This document shows positions 16,462-23,489 of a stretch of DNA of 30,346 nucleotides, piece after piece; the stretch's first letter is position 1; each line of letters starts with the position of its first letter. The translations under genes were made by a program, and so were the position numbers. The notes below the pieces were generated by a model that did not search any database, was not told the origin of the DNA, and saw nothing but the letters and a program-made list of their open reading frames with translations. This stretch comes from Euryarchaeota archaeon UBA182 (lineage in GTDB: Archaea; Thermoplasmatota; Poseidoniia; Poseidoniales; Thalassarchaeaceae), in assembly GCA_002495675.1 (NCBI GenBank), contig DAGH01000011.1:91379-121724 (forward strand). The letters run 5' to 3'.

Positions 16462-16467
16462 ATCACC
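16462..16467 (-). promoter_or_regulatory. Shine-Dalgarno site for truD (decides the start)
   Basis: GGTGAT on the minus strand, followed by a 4-nt spacer AAAT and GTG at 16457. The motif contains the GTG at 16466, which is therefore unlikely to be the start. Confidence 0.55.
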
Positions 16468-16473
16468 GGCGGA

Positions 16474-16731
16474 TTAAATCTTCATATTTGAGAAGTCATC
16501 AACAATGGAACTGCATATATCAGATATCAATTTTGATGCGTCTTTCCCATCCTTAACTCTCAGATACAGCTCAGGATCATCAAGATCTGGGTGCCCTGTG
16601 AAGAAATTGGCGTATTCTACATCGGGATGATCATTCAGTCGGGAGCGGAACATCTGAAGAGTTGAATTGCCTTCTCCTTCTATTCGGAGCTTGAGTTCTT
16701 TACCGTCGTTCGCCAGAAGTCTAACGGGCAT
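16474..16731 (-). CDS. rpoL: DNA-directed RNA polymerase subunit L (Rpo11)
   Basis: An 85-aa homologue of the Rpb11/alpha N-terminal dimerisation subunit, partner of Rpo3 in the assembly platform of RNA polymerase. The diagnostic run is EGEGNSTLQMFRSRLNDHPD, then VEYANFFTGHPDLDDPELYLRVKDG, matching the DHTFLNLLRxxL...YxxxHPLxxxPxLxIxT pattern of archaeal RpoL. The usual Asp-His at the motif start is replaced by Gly-Asn here. The protein is slightly short for the family. It leads the rpo11-truD pair; a TATA-like TATCAAAA on the minus strand at 16754-16761 would give a nearly leaderless transcript. Confidence 0.9.
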   Translation of the reverse strand: MPVRLLANDGKELKLRIEGEGNSTLQMFRSRLNDHPDVEYANFFTGHPDLDDPELYLRVKDGKDASKLISDICSSIVDDFSNMKI

Positions 16732-16807
16732 GGCCCCGCGTCTTGCATCTCCGTTTTGATACCTTCTCTTGAAAACAGTCCGAGGTGCAGCCTCAGCGGC
16801 AGCCGGG

Positions 16808-16814
16808 ATTATAC
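16808..16814 (+). promoter_or_regulatory. TATA box for the MMPL exporter
   Basis: ATTATAC at 16808-16814 sits about 26 nt before ATG 16837, so transcription would start at or next to the start codon (leaderless mRNA). This supports 16837 over the in-frame ATG at 16756, which lies upstream of the TATA box. Confidence 0.5.
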
Positions 16815-16836
16815 CTCATGCGGTTCTAGGGTCATC

Positions 16837-19389
16837 ATGCGGGAGCAAGTCAACGAGACAAATCGCGTGGCTGTGCTTCTGGACAAACACGCCCTCTCTA
16901 TCTTGTTGGGATCTGTGTTCATCAGTCTGATCATGGTTTCTCAATTGATCCCATTCCCTGAATTTTCGACTGAGGTATCAGATTTCGCACCCCCCGACGA
17001 AAGTGAGAGGCAAATAGAAGCTATCGAATTAGAATTTCCACCTCAGGCCTCTAGGATCTACGTCAACGTAAAGTCCAGCGAGCAGGGTGGGAACCCCCTG
17101 TTGTTGCACTCAATCCAAGACATGTACAATGAGTCGTTGGCAGTACAATCAATGGCAGAAGAGCGAGGGGTGACGATATTGTCCCAGATAAATGTGGCAT
17201 TGGCCGTTGATACAATCATCAGTGAGCGAGATCCGAGCAAGAATCTGATGAGCATGTCTTCATGGACCGAGGTAATTGATGCCGTCGAGGAGGGGGAAGA
17301 TTGCACGAGCCTTGCGGGGGAGACATCAATCACCGCTGCAGCTGGTTTCGCGGCAGAGGCGTTGGTGAGCAGTGACCTGAAATTTGACGGTCTTTGCGAC
17401 TATTTAGATGGTGTAAGCAATGCAGATCCAACACCTAGCGCATATTCAACAATGTGGATCATTGAGACCTCAGCACGAGACTCCAAGGAGATATTGATGC
17501 CTTTCTCACTGGAGTTGAGGGAATATCTCTCAGATGGGGGCGCAGTTGGAGCAAACAGCCTTGATTACTCTGTAGTCTCGGAGGAACTTGTTAGCCAGGA
17601 CATAAATGACGGGACACTATCGAATTTCACTAGCCTGTTGGCTATCTCACTGTTGGTGATAGTAGGTATACTAGCACTCGCTTTTAGATCTGCTGTAATG
17701 GTTTCAGCACCCTTAGTCGCACTCACAGCCGCCTTGTCATGGACATACGGACTCGTTGCTCTAGGAGGATCTGAGTTCACAGTTTTGGACATAGCCGTAG
17801 CACCTGTAATCCTCGGACTTGGCATAGATTACGGCATACACATGCAAAAGGGATACGAGAGGAACCTATCCAGAGGCATGAGGCCCTCTCATGCTTGGGT
17901 AGAATCTTTTGATGGGTTGAGATTAGCACTCACATTGTCAGTCATTACCACTGTCACGGCATTCCTATCAAATGCTCTGTCCCCGATTGACCCTCTTAGG
18001 GCATTTGGAACTACCCTAGCAATAGGGGTCGTGTGCGCCTTTTTGGCCACTACTATCACAGTTGGCGCGATCCATGTTGTTTTCGAGAGGTCCACAGGGA
18101 AATTAATTCAAAATGTCAATAATTCAACCAAGATTGCAAAAAAGACATCCGCTTTCATGGACCAAGGCCTAGCTAAGGTAATGGCAATAGTCGCCATCTT
18201 GACCTTATCATCCGCCCTCATATCAGTTGGTAGGTTAGAAACCAGTTTCGAACTTACAGATTTCTTGGACGAGGATATGGAGTCCATGGAGGCCAGGGAT
18301 GAAATATACGACAACTACGACGTGGAATTCGTCAAGACAGCCATTATACTCATCGATTTCAATGACAAGGAAAATATCCCAGATGATAAAACAATCATGC
18401 AATCTATGCTTGGGTTGCACAGCAGGCTGGTGCTGGATGAGAACGTAATCAGGCCCCAAAATACAGAAGATAGCCGACCCCAGTACGAAGGAATCTACAC
18501 GGTATTGAGGGACAAACTCGAGATAACCCCAGACTGGGGCTCTGAGTATGGAATCGAACTCTTCGACGGACAGGTTGGCCTTTCCTCGAGTCACCAAGAG
18601 GGGGACTTGACAACAGCGTTGTCTCTGTTGTCAGAGGACTTGACGCTGGGGGACCCTCTCAGAGGGCATACTTGGGCGGACAGGATCTCAAGAGTTGTTG
18701 CGTTTGACGATTCCACCGGGACCATTAGCCACCTTATGATCGATGTCAGCGTCACAGCAGAGTCCAGCGAGGACACTGATTCGATTGCAGATGGATTCCA
18801 GGAACACGCTAGTTGGCTCGAATCAGATGGCAGATGTGGTTGCATCACCTACCTCACAGGAGAAATAATCGTTATTGAATCGGTTCTGGACGGGCTTTTC
18901 GTCTCACAACTGGAGTCCACTGTTTTGAGCCTCGTTGCTTCTTTCTTCGTTCTAATGGCAATGACAAGGAGGTTTAGCACATCTGCTGTAATCATCTTGC
19001 CCGTGGCATTGGCGGGTATCTGGGTTGTCGGCACGATGGCCCTAGTTGGACTCAATTGGAACGTGCTTACTGTCATGATTACTGCTCTTACGATTGGCCT
19101 CGGGATCGATTACTCAATTCATATGTGGCGTAGGTTTGAGGACGAGTTGGACAAGGGCGCTGATCGTGTTCATGCTATGTCAATGGCCTACAAGATTACT
19201 GGCACAGCACTCATGATGTCTGCCTTCACCACCGCATCCGGTTTCTTGGTATTGCTGTTGTCCCCAGTCCCAGTGATACAAGATTTCGGCTTCGTGAGCG
19301 CTGCCTCGGTGGCCCTTTCGCTGATCTTGGCATTGTTTGTGTTGCCTGCCTTGCTACTGTCAGAGGCTAAAGCAAGAGGAATCAGGTAA
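16837..19389 (+). CDS. MMPL/RND superfamily exporter (HAE3-like)
   Basis: An 850-aa proton-driven RND-type exporter of the MMPL/HAE3 class. It has the two-fold layout: TM1 (HALSILLGSVFISLIMVS), a roughly 220-residue extracytoplasmic domain, then five membrane segments, and a second copy beginning VMAIVAILTLSSALIS with another loop and five segments. The motif GLGIDYGIHM (about 328-337) recurs as GLGIDYSIHM (about 754-763); its Asp is the expected proton-relay residue. Both halves have DFxxP-like loop starts (VSDFAPP and LTDFLDE). Substrate is unknown; archaeal relatives are thought to move lipids, hopanoid-like molecules or drugs. There is no MFP or outer-membrane partner gene, as expected in archaea. 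Confidence 0.9.
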   Translation: MREQVNETNRVAVLLDKHALSILLGSVFISLIMVSQLIPFPEFSTEVSDFAPPDESERQIEAIELEFPPQASRIYVNVKSSEQGGNPLLLHSIQDMYNESLAVQSMAEERGVTILSQINVALAVDTIISERDPSKNLMSMSSWTEVIDAVEEGEDCTSLAGETSITAAAGFAAEALVSSDLKFDGLCDYLDGVSNADPTPSAYSTMWIIETSARDSKEILMPFSLELREYLSDGGAVGANSLDYSVVSEELVSQDINDGTLSNFTSLLAISLLVIVGILALAFRSAVMVSAPLVALTAALSWTYGLVALGGSEFTVLDIAVAPVILGLGIDYGIHMQKGYERNLSRGMRPSHAWVESFDGLRLALTLSVITTVTAFLSNALSPIDPLRAFGTTLAIGVVCAFLATTITVGAIHVVFERSTGKLIQNVNNSTKIAKKTSAFMDQGLAKVMAIVAILTLSSALISVGRLETSFELTDFLDEDMESMEARDEIYDNYDVEFVKTAIILIDFNDKENIPDDKTIMQSMLGLHSRLVLDENVIRPQNTEDSRPQYEGIYTVLRDKLEITPDWGSEYGIELFDGQVGLSSSHQEGDLTTALSLLSEDLTLGDPLRGHTWADRISRVVAFDDSTGTISHLMIDVSVTAESSEDTDSIADGFQEHASWLESDGRCGCITYLTGEIIVIESVLDGLFVSQLESTVLSLVASFFVLMAMTRRFSTSAVIILPVALAGIWVVGTMALVGLNWNVLTVMITALTIGLGIDYSIHMWRRFEDELDKGADRVHAMSMAYKITGTALMMSAFTTASGFLVLLLSPVPVIQDFGFVSAASVALSLILALFVLPALLLSEAKARGIR

Positions 19390-19449
19390 TCCAATAGGGC
19401 CGAACAAAAAGCCGCTGGGTTTGAATCCTCCCAACATCTCCGCGCCGCC

Positions 19450-20655
19450 GTGTCAAGGTACATCGCCCGCGATCCTCGGACAGGTTTGCCCCTGTCAAGG
19501 CCCAAGGCGAGTGGGGGGAGGAACCTTGGCCCACTTACCCCTGAGCTGGGAAAATGGGCAGTTTTACCATTGGAAATGATCATTCCACTCGCGACCTCTG
19601 AGATCGAAGCAGCAGAGATCCCGCTCGGAGAAGGTGGTGGTTTTGCCACCAAACAAGATGCGATAATAGCCCTACACAGGGTTAGAGAAGAGGAACTAGA
19701 CCTAGCACATGACGCCATTTCTGAGGCAATTGATGAGGATGACCCAAGACTACGGATTTCTGCAATTCTCGGACTTCCTAGGATGATGCTGCGAAGGTCA
19801 GAGAATCTGATGTATCAGTTAGTTGTGAGGTTGGATGACCCTGATCCTGTTGTCTCTGACTTGGCTTGGGAAACTCTTGAGAGAATAGCGCCTATCTTCC
19901 CCTCTTCCTCTGAATTGGACATGGAAACACTGTTGAGAAACACCTCAAAGAAACAAAGAGATCGTGCTTTCAAAGTCCTCAAAGCCATATCAAAAGAATG
20001 GGTCGAGTCAGGATGTCAACACATCGAGTCATTGTTGAAGGATGAGGACGTCGATTTGAGAAGAAGATCGGCAAAATTGCTCAAGGTAATCACTGAGCGA
20101 GGTGGGGCTGTTGGATGGGATTTGATTGCGTGGGCACTGGAGGACAGAGATGCCTCAGTAAGGTCCTCCGGTGCAGATTGCCTCCCAAAACTAGCATCAA
20201 CAGAGCCTAGGATCGCCGCAATACTGGTAGAGGCGTCGCTCGGGGAGAGAGACGCATCCGTGAGAATGAAGATTTTGAGAGCAATAAAATCCTTGGACAT
20301 GCAAAACCCAAGAGTCGCTCGATTAATCATCGATGGTGCGAGTGACATCGATGTAAGGTTGAGAAGAGCCTGCATCTCTCAACTCTCAGCAGTGCTGACC
20401 GGAGCATCTCTGAGAGAGGCTGCTGGGGATCTAGCCAGAACCGAGACCGACCCAGATCTCAAGAGGCAGTTAATGGCCCTAGCTTTCGACCCTGAAATGG
20501 AGGGGACCGAAGAAGAAAAGAATAGATTCCTCGCTGAGCTGGACCCGGTTGACGATGAAAACGAACATCTTCAATTGAAGATATCTGAAAACCCTCCTCA
20601 GCGAGAAGGTCATAAACAAGAGCAAGGTCGGCAGGGCGACGAGGAATTGCGATGA
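19450..20655 (+). CDS. HEAT-repeat protein
   Basis: A 401-aa alpha-solenoid protein. From about residue 75 the sequence is a chain of helix pairs of 30-38 residues with the HEAT signature of paired hydrophobic helices and D-P/D-x-x-V/L-R loops (DEDDPRLRISAILGLPRM, LDDPDPVVSDLAWETLERI, DEDVDLRRRSAKLLKVI, DRDASVRSSGADCLPKL). The first 60 residues hold a basic segment (RPKASGGRNLGPLTPELGKW) and the C-terminal 40 are charged and disordered. GTG 19450 is chosen because the basic lead looks coding, although it lacks a ribosome site; ATG 19576 is possible. Its ATGA overlap with the next gene indicates coupling. Protein-protein scaffolding is inferred; the partner is unknown. Confidence 0.8.
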   Translation: MSRYIARDPRTGLPLSRPKASGGRNLGPLTPELGKWAVLPLEMIIPLATSEIEAAEIPLGEGGGFATKQDAIIALHRVREEELDLAHDAISEAIDEDDPRLRISAILGLPRMMLRRSENLMYQLVVRLDDPDPVVSDLAWETLERIAPIFPSSSELDMETLLRNTSKKQRDRAFKVLKAISKEWVESGCQHIESLLKDEDVDLRRRSAKLLKVITERGGAVGWDLIAWALEDRDASVRSSGADCLPKLASTEPRIAAILVEASLGERDASVRMKILRAIKSLDMQNPRVARLIIDGASDIDVRLRRACISQLSAVLTGASLREAAGDLARTETDPDLKRQLMALAFDPEMEGTEEEKNRFLAELDPVDDENEHLQLKISENPPQREGHKQEQGRQGDEELR

Positions 20656-20936
20656 GTGAGGCTGTCAGTGAAAAAGAAGCTCAATTTGAGCGTCTGTGGG
20701 CCGGCGAGACACCAAAGGGGGTCAACCGGACCAAGGCATTGAAATTTAGGCAGTACATGAAGCAACACGTCCTTCAGAAGTACCACAAGAGGAGGAAGGA
20801 GCAATTTGCCAGTGCGGACAAGGGACACTACAACCACAGCTTTACCAGCAAACACATGTTCCTAACCAAGGAAAATTGTAGGAAATACTGGATGGGAGAG
20901 TTGCAACAAGAAATCAAGGACTCGGAGAGCTTCTGA
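20652..20936 (+). CDS. Small basic protein, 94 aa, function unknown
   Basis: No family recognised. The protein is rich in Lys, His, Gln and aromatic residues: KFRQYMKQHVLQKYHKRRKE at about 36-55, then HYNHSFTSKHMFLTKENCRK and an acidic C-terminus. It is predicted to be helical and soluble, with no signal peptide. Its ATG overlaps the stop of the HEAT-repeat gene by 4 nt, and the DEAD-box helicase starts 9 nt after its stop, so the three are probably one transcript. The basic helix could bind RNA beside the helicase, but that is inference from charge and position only. Confidence 0.72.
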   Translation: MSEAVSEKEAQFERLWAGETPKGVNRTKALKFRQYMKQHVLQKYHKRRKEQFASADKGHYNHSFTSKHMFLTKENCRKYWMGELQQEIKDSESF

Positions 20937-20945
20937 GGCCTCACC

Positions 20946-22400
20946 ATGGGAAAATCTGGATTTCATAGATTTAAATTATCCAAGCACGTGTTGGATGCGT
21001 TAGACGCAAAGGGTTGGACAAAACCGACTGAGATACAGAGGGATACCCTACACGCGGCATTGTCTGGGAGGGATATGGTTGGCCAGGCCCAGACTGGGTC
21101 TGGTAAAACAGCCGCCTTCGGAATCCCCATAATTGAGGCAACCTCTCCTACGAAAAAAATTCAATCGCTAATACTATGCCCTACAAGAGAACTCGCTGTC
21201 CAAGTAGCAAGCGAAATGGAATGGCTGCAGGGCGACAAAGGCCTCGCAATCGAGACAGTGTATGGTGGCACCGACTTAGAGCGTCAAGCGAAGAAATTGG
21301 ATGCAGGCGTGGACATAATCGTCGGGACGCCCGGCAGGGTTATCGACATGACCAAGCGAGGTCATTTGGAGCTCTCAAACATCGAAATATTCTGCTTGGA
21401 TGAGGCAGATAGAATGTTGGACATGGGCTTCTTTCCCGACGTTACGTGGATAATTTCACAAGCGCCAAGCCGTAAACAGACCCTTCTCTTCAGTGCAACT
21501 TTCCCCCAAGAAGTCCTGGATGCTTCAGAGGAACTCCTCAATGATCCTGAACAGGTCTTCACTGGCGGCACGGAGATAGAGGTGCCAGAAATCGATCAAA
21601 AATACATACGAGTCGGGCGCGGGAACAAACTCTGGGCACTCGGCAGAATCCTTCTTACAATGTCAGATGTAGATCAGATACTTGTCTTTACCAACACAAA
21701 AAGGATGGCAGACCTACTAGTAGAGAGGCTCTCGAAACATCGTTTTGAATCAAAGGCCCTTCATGGAGAAATACCACAGAAAAAGAGAGAGAGGATACTC
21801 GCTGAGTTCCGGGACAATCAATTCAACACTCTGATCGCGACGGATGTGGCAGCCCGGGGGATTGATATCGATACAATAACCCATGTTGTGAATTATGACC
21901 TCCCAGTGGAGACCGAGTCTTACGTCCACAGAATCGGTAGGACCGGGAGGATGGGAAGGTCAGGTGTGGCATGGTCTCTCGTCTCAAACGACGATATGGT
22001 TCAACTCGACAGGATTTCGTCGACCTGGAACCTCACCATACCCGAGAATGAAGCTCCGGAGCTTCCCGATGGAACTAATCGTGATCCTGTCAGAAGGCGA
22101 GAGGACTGGGACGAGATTTCAGATCCTTTTGGGATGGTAAAGATTCGGATATCAGTAAATAACAGAGAAGCATCCATACGCGAAGTGGCCGATTGGTTGA
22201 AGCAAGAAGCAAGGATTCCTGATTTAGCGATAGGTGGGATTGTGATCACCGACGCCCATACCACCTTTGAGATCCACGTCGAAAAGGCAGGTAGAACACT
22301 AGAGATCCTGAAAAAGAGGAAGTGGGGTGAATCAGATCTGGAGCCGTTGTTGATTGAGCGTGAACCCGTTGAGTTCAATCGTAACCACGCTCTCGTCTGA
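20946..22400 (+). CDS. DEAD-box RNA helicase with DbpA-like C-terminal domain
   Basis: A 484-aa ATP-dependent RNA helicase. All core motifs are present: Q-motif region PTEIQRDTL (27-35), motif I AQTGSGKT (48-55), PTRELA (79-84), GTPGRV (127-132), DEAD (152-155), SAT, ATDVAARGIDID and HRIGRTGR. After the RecA2 domain, about residues 396-475 read MVKIRISVNNREASIREVAD, then IPDLAIGGIVITDAHTTFEI and a final segment. This matches the DbpA RNA-binding fold (RRM-like) that targets some bacterial helicases to rRNA. Archaea commonly carry DEAD-box proteins of DeaD/CsdA type, so ribosome biogenesis or mRNA unwinding is plausible. It lies in a run with the HEAT-repeat, basic-protein and TusA genes. Confidence 0.95.
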   Translation: MGKSGFHRFKLSKHVLDALDAKGWTKPTEIQRDTLHAALSGRDMVGQAQTGSGKTAAFGIPIIEATSPTKKIQSLILCPTRELAVQVASEMEWLQGDKGLAIETVYGGTDLERQAKKLDAGVDIIVGTPGRVIDMTKRGHLELSNIEIFCLDEADRMLDMGFFPDVTWIISQAPSRKQTLLFSATFPQEVLDASEELLNDPEQVFTGGTEIEVPEIDQKYIRVGRGNKLWALGRILLTMSDVDQILVFTNTKRMADLLVERLSKHRFESKALHGEIPQKKRERILAEFRDNQFNTLIATDVAARGIDIDTITHVVNYDLPVETESYVHRIGRTGRMGRSGVAWSLVSNDDMVQLDRISSTWNLTIPENEAPELPDGTNRDPVRRREDWDEISDPFGMVKIRISVNNREASIREVADWLKQEARIPDLAIGGIVITDAHTTFEIHVEKAGRTLEILKKRKWGESDLEPLLIEREPVEFNRNHALV

Positions 22401-22402
22401 CC

Positions 22403-22669
22403 GTGGCGAACCTCCGACTGGACCTAACTGGCCAACTATGCCCAATTCCCGTCCACGAGTCAAGAAGAGCAATGGAGCGTTCCAGTGATCATGATATTAT
22501 CGAGGTGCTTAGCGACGATCCAGAGTCGCTCCACGACATTCCTGCACTGTGTTTCAGGAAAGGCTACGAATGTGATGTAATCAAGAGTGAAGACCAAGTT
22601 TTCACATTCATCATCAGCAAATACAAAACTAATCCCAATCCACAACATAGCAACGGGACAATACCTTAG
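22403..22669 (+). CDS. TusA/SirA-like sulfur-carrier protein
   Basis: An 88-aa protein with the TusA fold: an N-terminal strand and the CPxP motif LTGQLCPIPVHESRRAM (C13), then helix and strand LSDDPESLHDIPALCFRKGY and a final strand FTFIISK. In TusA the Cys carries a persulfide for tRNA thiolation or cofactor sulfuration. The loop DDPES..DIP matches the usual DDPxxxxDIPxxC. Starts with GTG 2 nt after the helicase stop. A 14-residue polar tail (NPNPQHSNGTIP) extends past the fold. The sulfur acceptor is not evident in this window. Confidence 0.88.
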   Translation: MANLRLDLTGQLCPIPVHESRRAMERSSDHDIIEVLSDDPESLHDIPALCFRKGYECDVIKSEDQVFTFIISKYKTNPNPQHSNGTIP

Positions 22670-22690
22670 CCCAAAACGAATTTTATTTCA

Positions 22691-22698
22691 GAGGAGAT
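22691..22698 (+). promoter_or_regulatory. Shine-Dalgarno-like site for ribA
   Basis: GAGGAGAT ends 7 nt before ATG 22706. A TTTTATTT tract (22681-22688) just upstream lies too close to the start to be a normal TATA box and may instead be a poor promoter or the end of the previous unit. Confidence 0.45.
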
Positions 22699-22705
22699 CA
22701 CCACA

Positions 22706-23320
22706 ATGGACATCAAGGAAATCGAATATGTTCCCGCAGAGGCCAGCCTGCCAACCGATCACGGTGAATTCAAAATACGAATCTTCAACGACGCTTCCAA
22801 AGGCCTAGATCACGTTGCGTTGACAATGGGCGATATGGTGGGTCCAGACCCCACTCCAGTAAGGATTCATTCAGAATGCCTTACCGGAGATGCATTTGGA
22901 AGCCTGAGGTGCGATTGCGGCCCACAGTTGAAAGCAGCTCTAGCAGAAATAAATAGGATTGGATATGGGTGCTTGGTATATCTCAGGCAAGAAGGGAGGG
23001 GGATTGGGCTTAAGGCAAAAATACAGGCCTATAACCTTCAAGACTCTGGGGCAGACACATTGGATGCGAACCTAATGTTAGGCCATCCTGGTGATGCTAG
23101 GGATTACACCTTGGCGGCCACCATTTTGAAGGCGGTGGGGATAGAGAGAATTAACCTGATGACTAACAATCCGGATAAGGTCAGACAATTGATCTCTCAT
23201 GGCATCGATGTCGTAGAGAGACTACCATTGATTGTGGGGGTTGGCAAGCAGAATAGAGACTATCTGGTGACTAAGGCAAAAAGGATGGGACACGTAATCG
23301 ACAATGAGGACCTTGGGTAA
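22706..23320 (+). CDS. ribA: GTP cyclohydrolase II (RibA)
   Basis: Converts GTP to 2,5-diamino-6-ribosylamino-4(3H)-pyrimidinone 5'-phosphate, formate and pyrophosphate, the first step of riboflavin synthesis. The 204-aa sequence is complete: HSECLTGDAFGSLRCDCG with zinc Cys C58, C69 and C71, YLRQEGRGIGLKAKI with the catalytic Arg/Tyr region, AYNLQDSGADTLDANLMLG, RDYTLAATIL and MTNNPDK. There is no DHBP synthase (RibB) fusion. Most archaea use the unrelated GTP cyclohydrolase III (ArfA), so this bacterial-type enzyme suggests transfer. Its stop ends 5 nt before the 3' end of the convergent tRNA-His gene. Confidence 0.94.
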   Translation: MDIKEIEYVPAEASLPTDHGEFKIRIFNDASKGLDHVALTMGDMVGPDPTPVRIHSECLTGDAFGSLRCDCGPQLKAALAEINRIGYGCLVYLRQEGRGIGLKAKIQAYNLQDSGADTLDANLMLGHPGDARDYTLAATILKAVGIERINLMTNNPDKVRQLISHGIDVVERLPLIVGVGKQNRDYLVTKAKRMGHVIDNEDLG

Positions 23321-23325
23321 TGGCT

Positions 23326-23401
23326 TGGGGCCGTGGCCGGGACTTGAACCCGGGCCGGCGGGACCACAACCCACCGTGCTAACCGCTACACTACCACAGC
23401 C
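23326..23401 (-). tRNA. tRNA-His (GTG)
   Basis: On the minus strand a full cloverleaf can be folded. The acceptor GCTGTGG pairs with CCACGGC (one G-U), with TA at positions 8-9 and a D-arm GTGTAGCGGTTAGCAC. The anticodon stem GTGGG/CCCGC encloses the loop TTGTGGT with anticodon GTG, and the T-arm is CCGGG/CCCGG around TTCAAGT. The base before the acceptor is G (G-1), opposite discriminator C73, the hallmark of tRNA-His. The genome also encodes the CCA end (23326-23328). No intron. G-1 in the DNA means no guanylyltransferase is needed. Confidence 0.96.
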
Positions 23402-23420
23402 GTGTAAACACCCCCGATGC

Positions 23421-23430
23421 AAATGTATTT
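23421..23430 (-). promoter_or_regulatory. TATA box of tRNA-His, possibly shared with the plus-strand surface protein
   Basis: On the minus strand AAATACATTT lies 20-29 nt upstream of the tRNA 5' end, the classical archaeal position. The element reads AAATGTATTT on the plus strand, nearly symmetrical, and could also start a plus-strand transcript near 23452 for the surface protein at 23490. Confidence 0.55.
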
Positions 23431-23489
23431 CATCCCTTCCGCGAAATTTGCCCATCTGGACCGAGAGTTTGAAACGGTGTAGCCAAACT

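Noticed and set aside
19411..19445. GGGTTTGAATCCTCCC, resembling a tRNA T-loop
   Set aside because: The flanks do not form a 5-bp stem and no acceptor or anticodon arm can be placed around it.
19387..19449. MMPL exporter and HEAT-repeat frames lie in the same frame across one TAA, suggesting readthrough
   Set aside because: A one-in-three chance event. The exporter ends normally for its family and the intervening codons look non-coding.
23304..23489. Upstream start of the Ig-like surface protein
   Set aside because: The region contains the tRNA-His gene and its promoter; the signal peptide begins only at 23490-23499.
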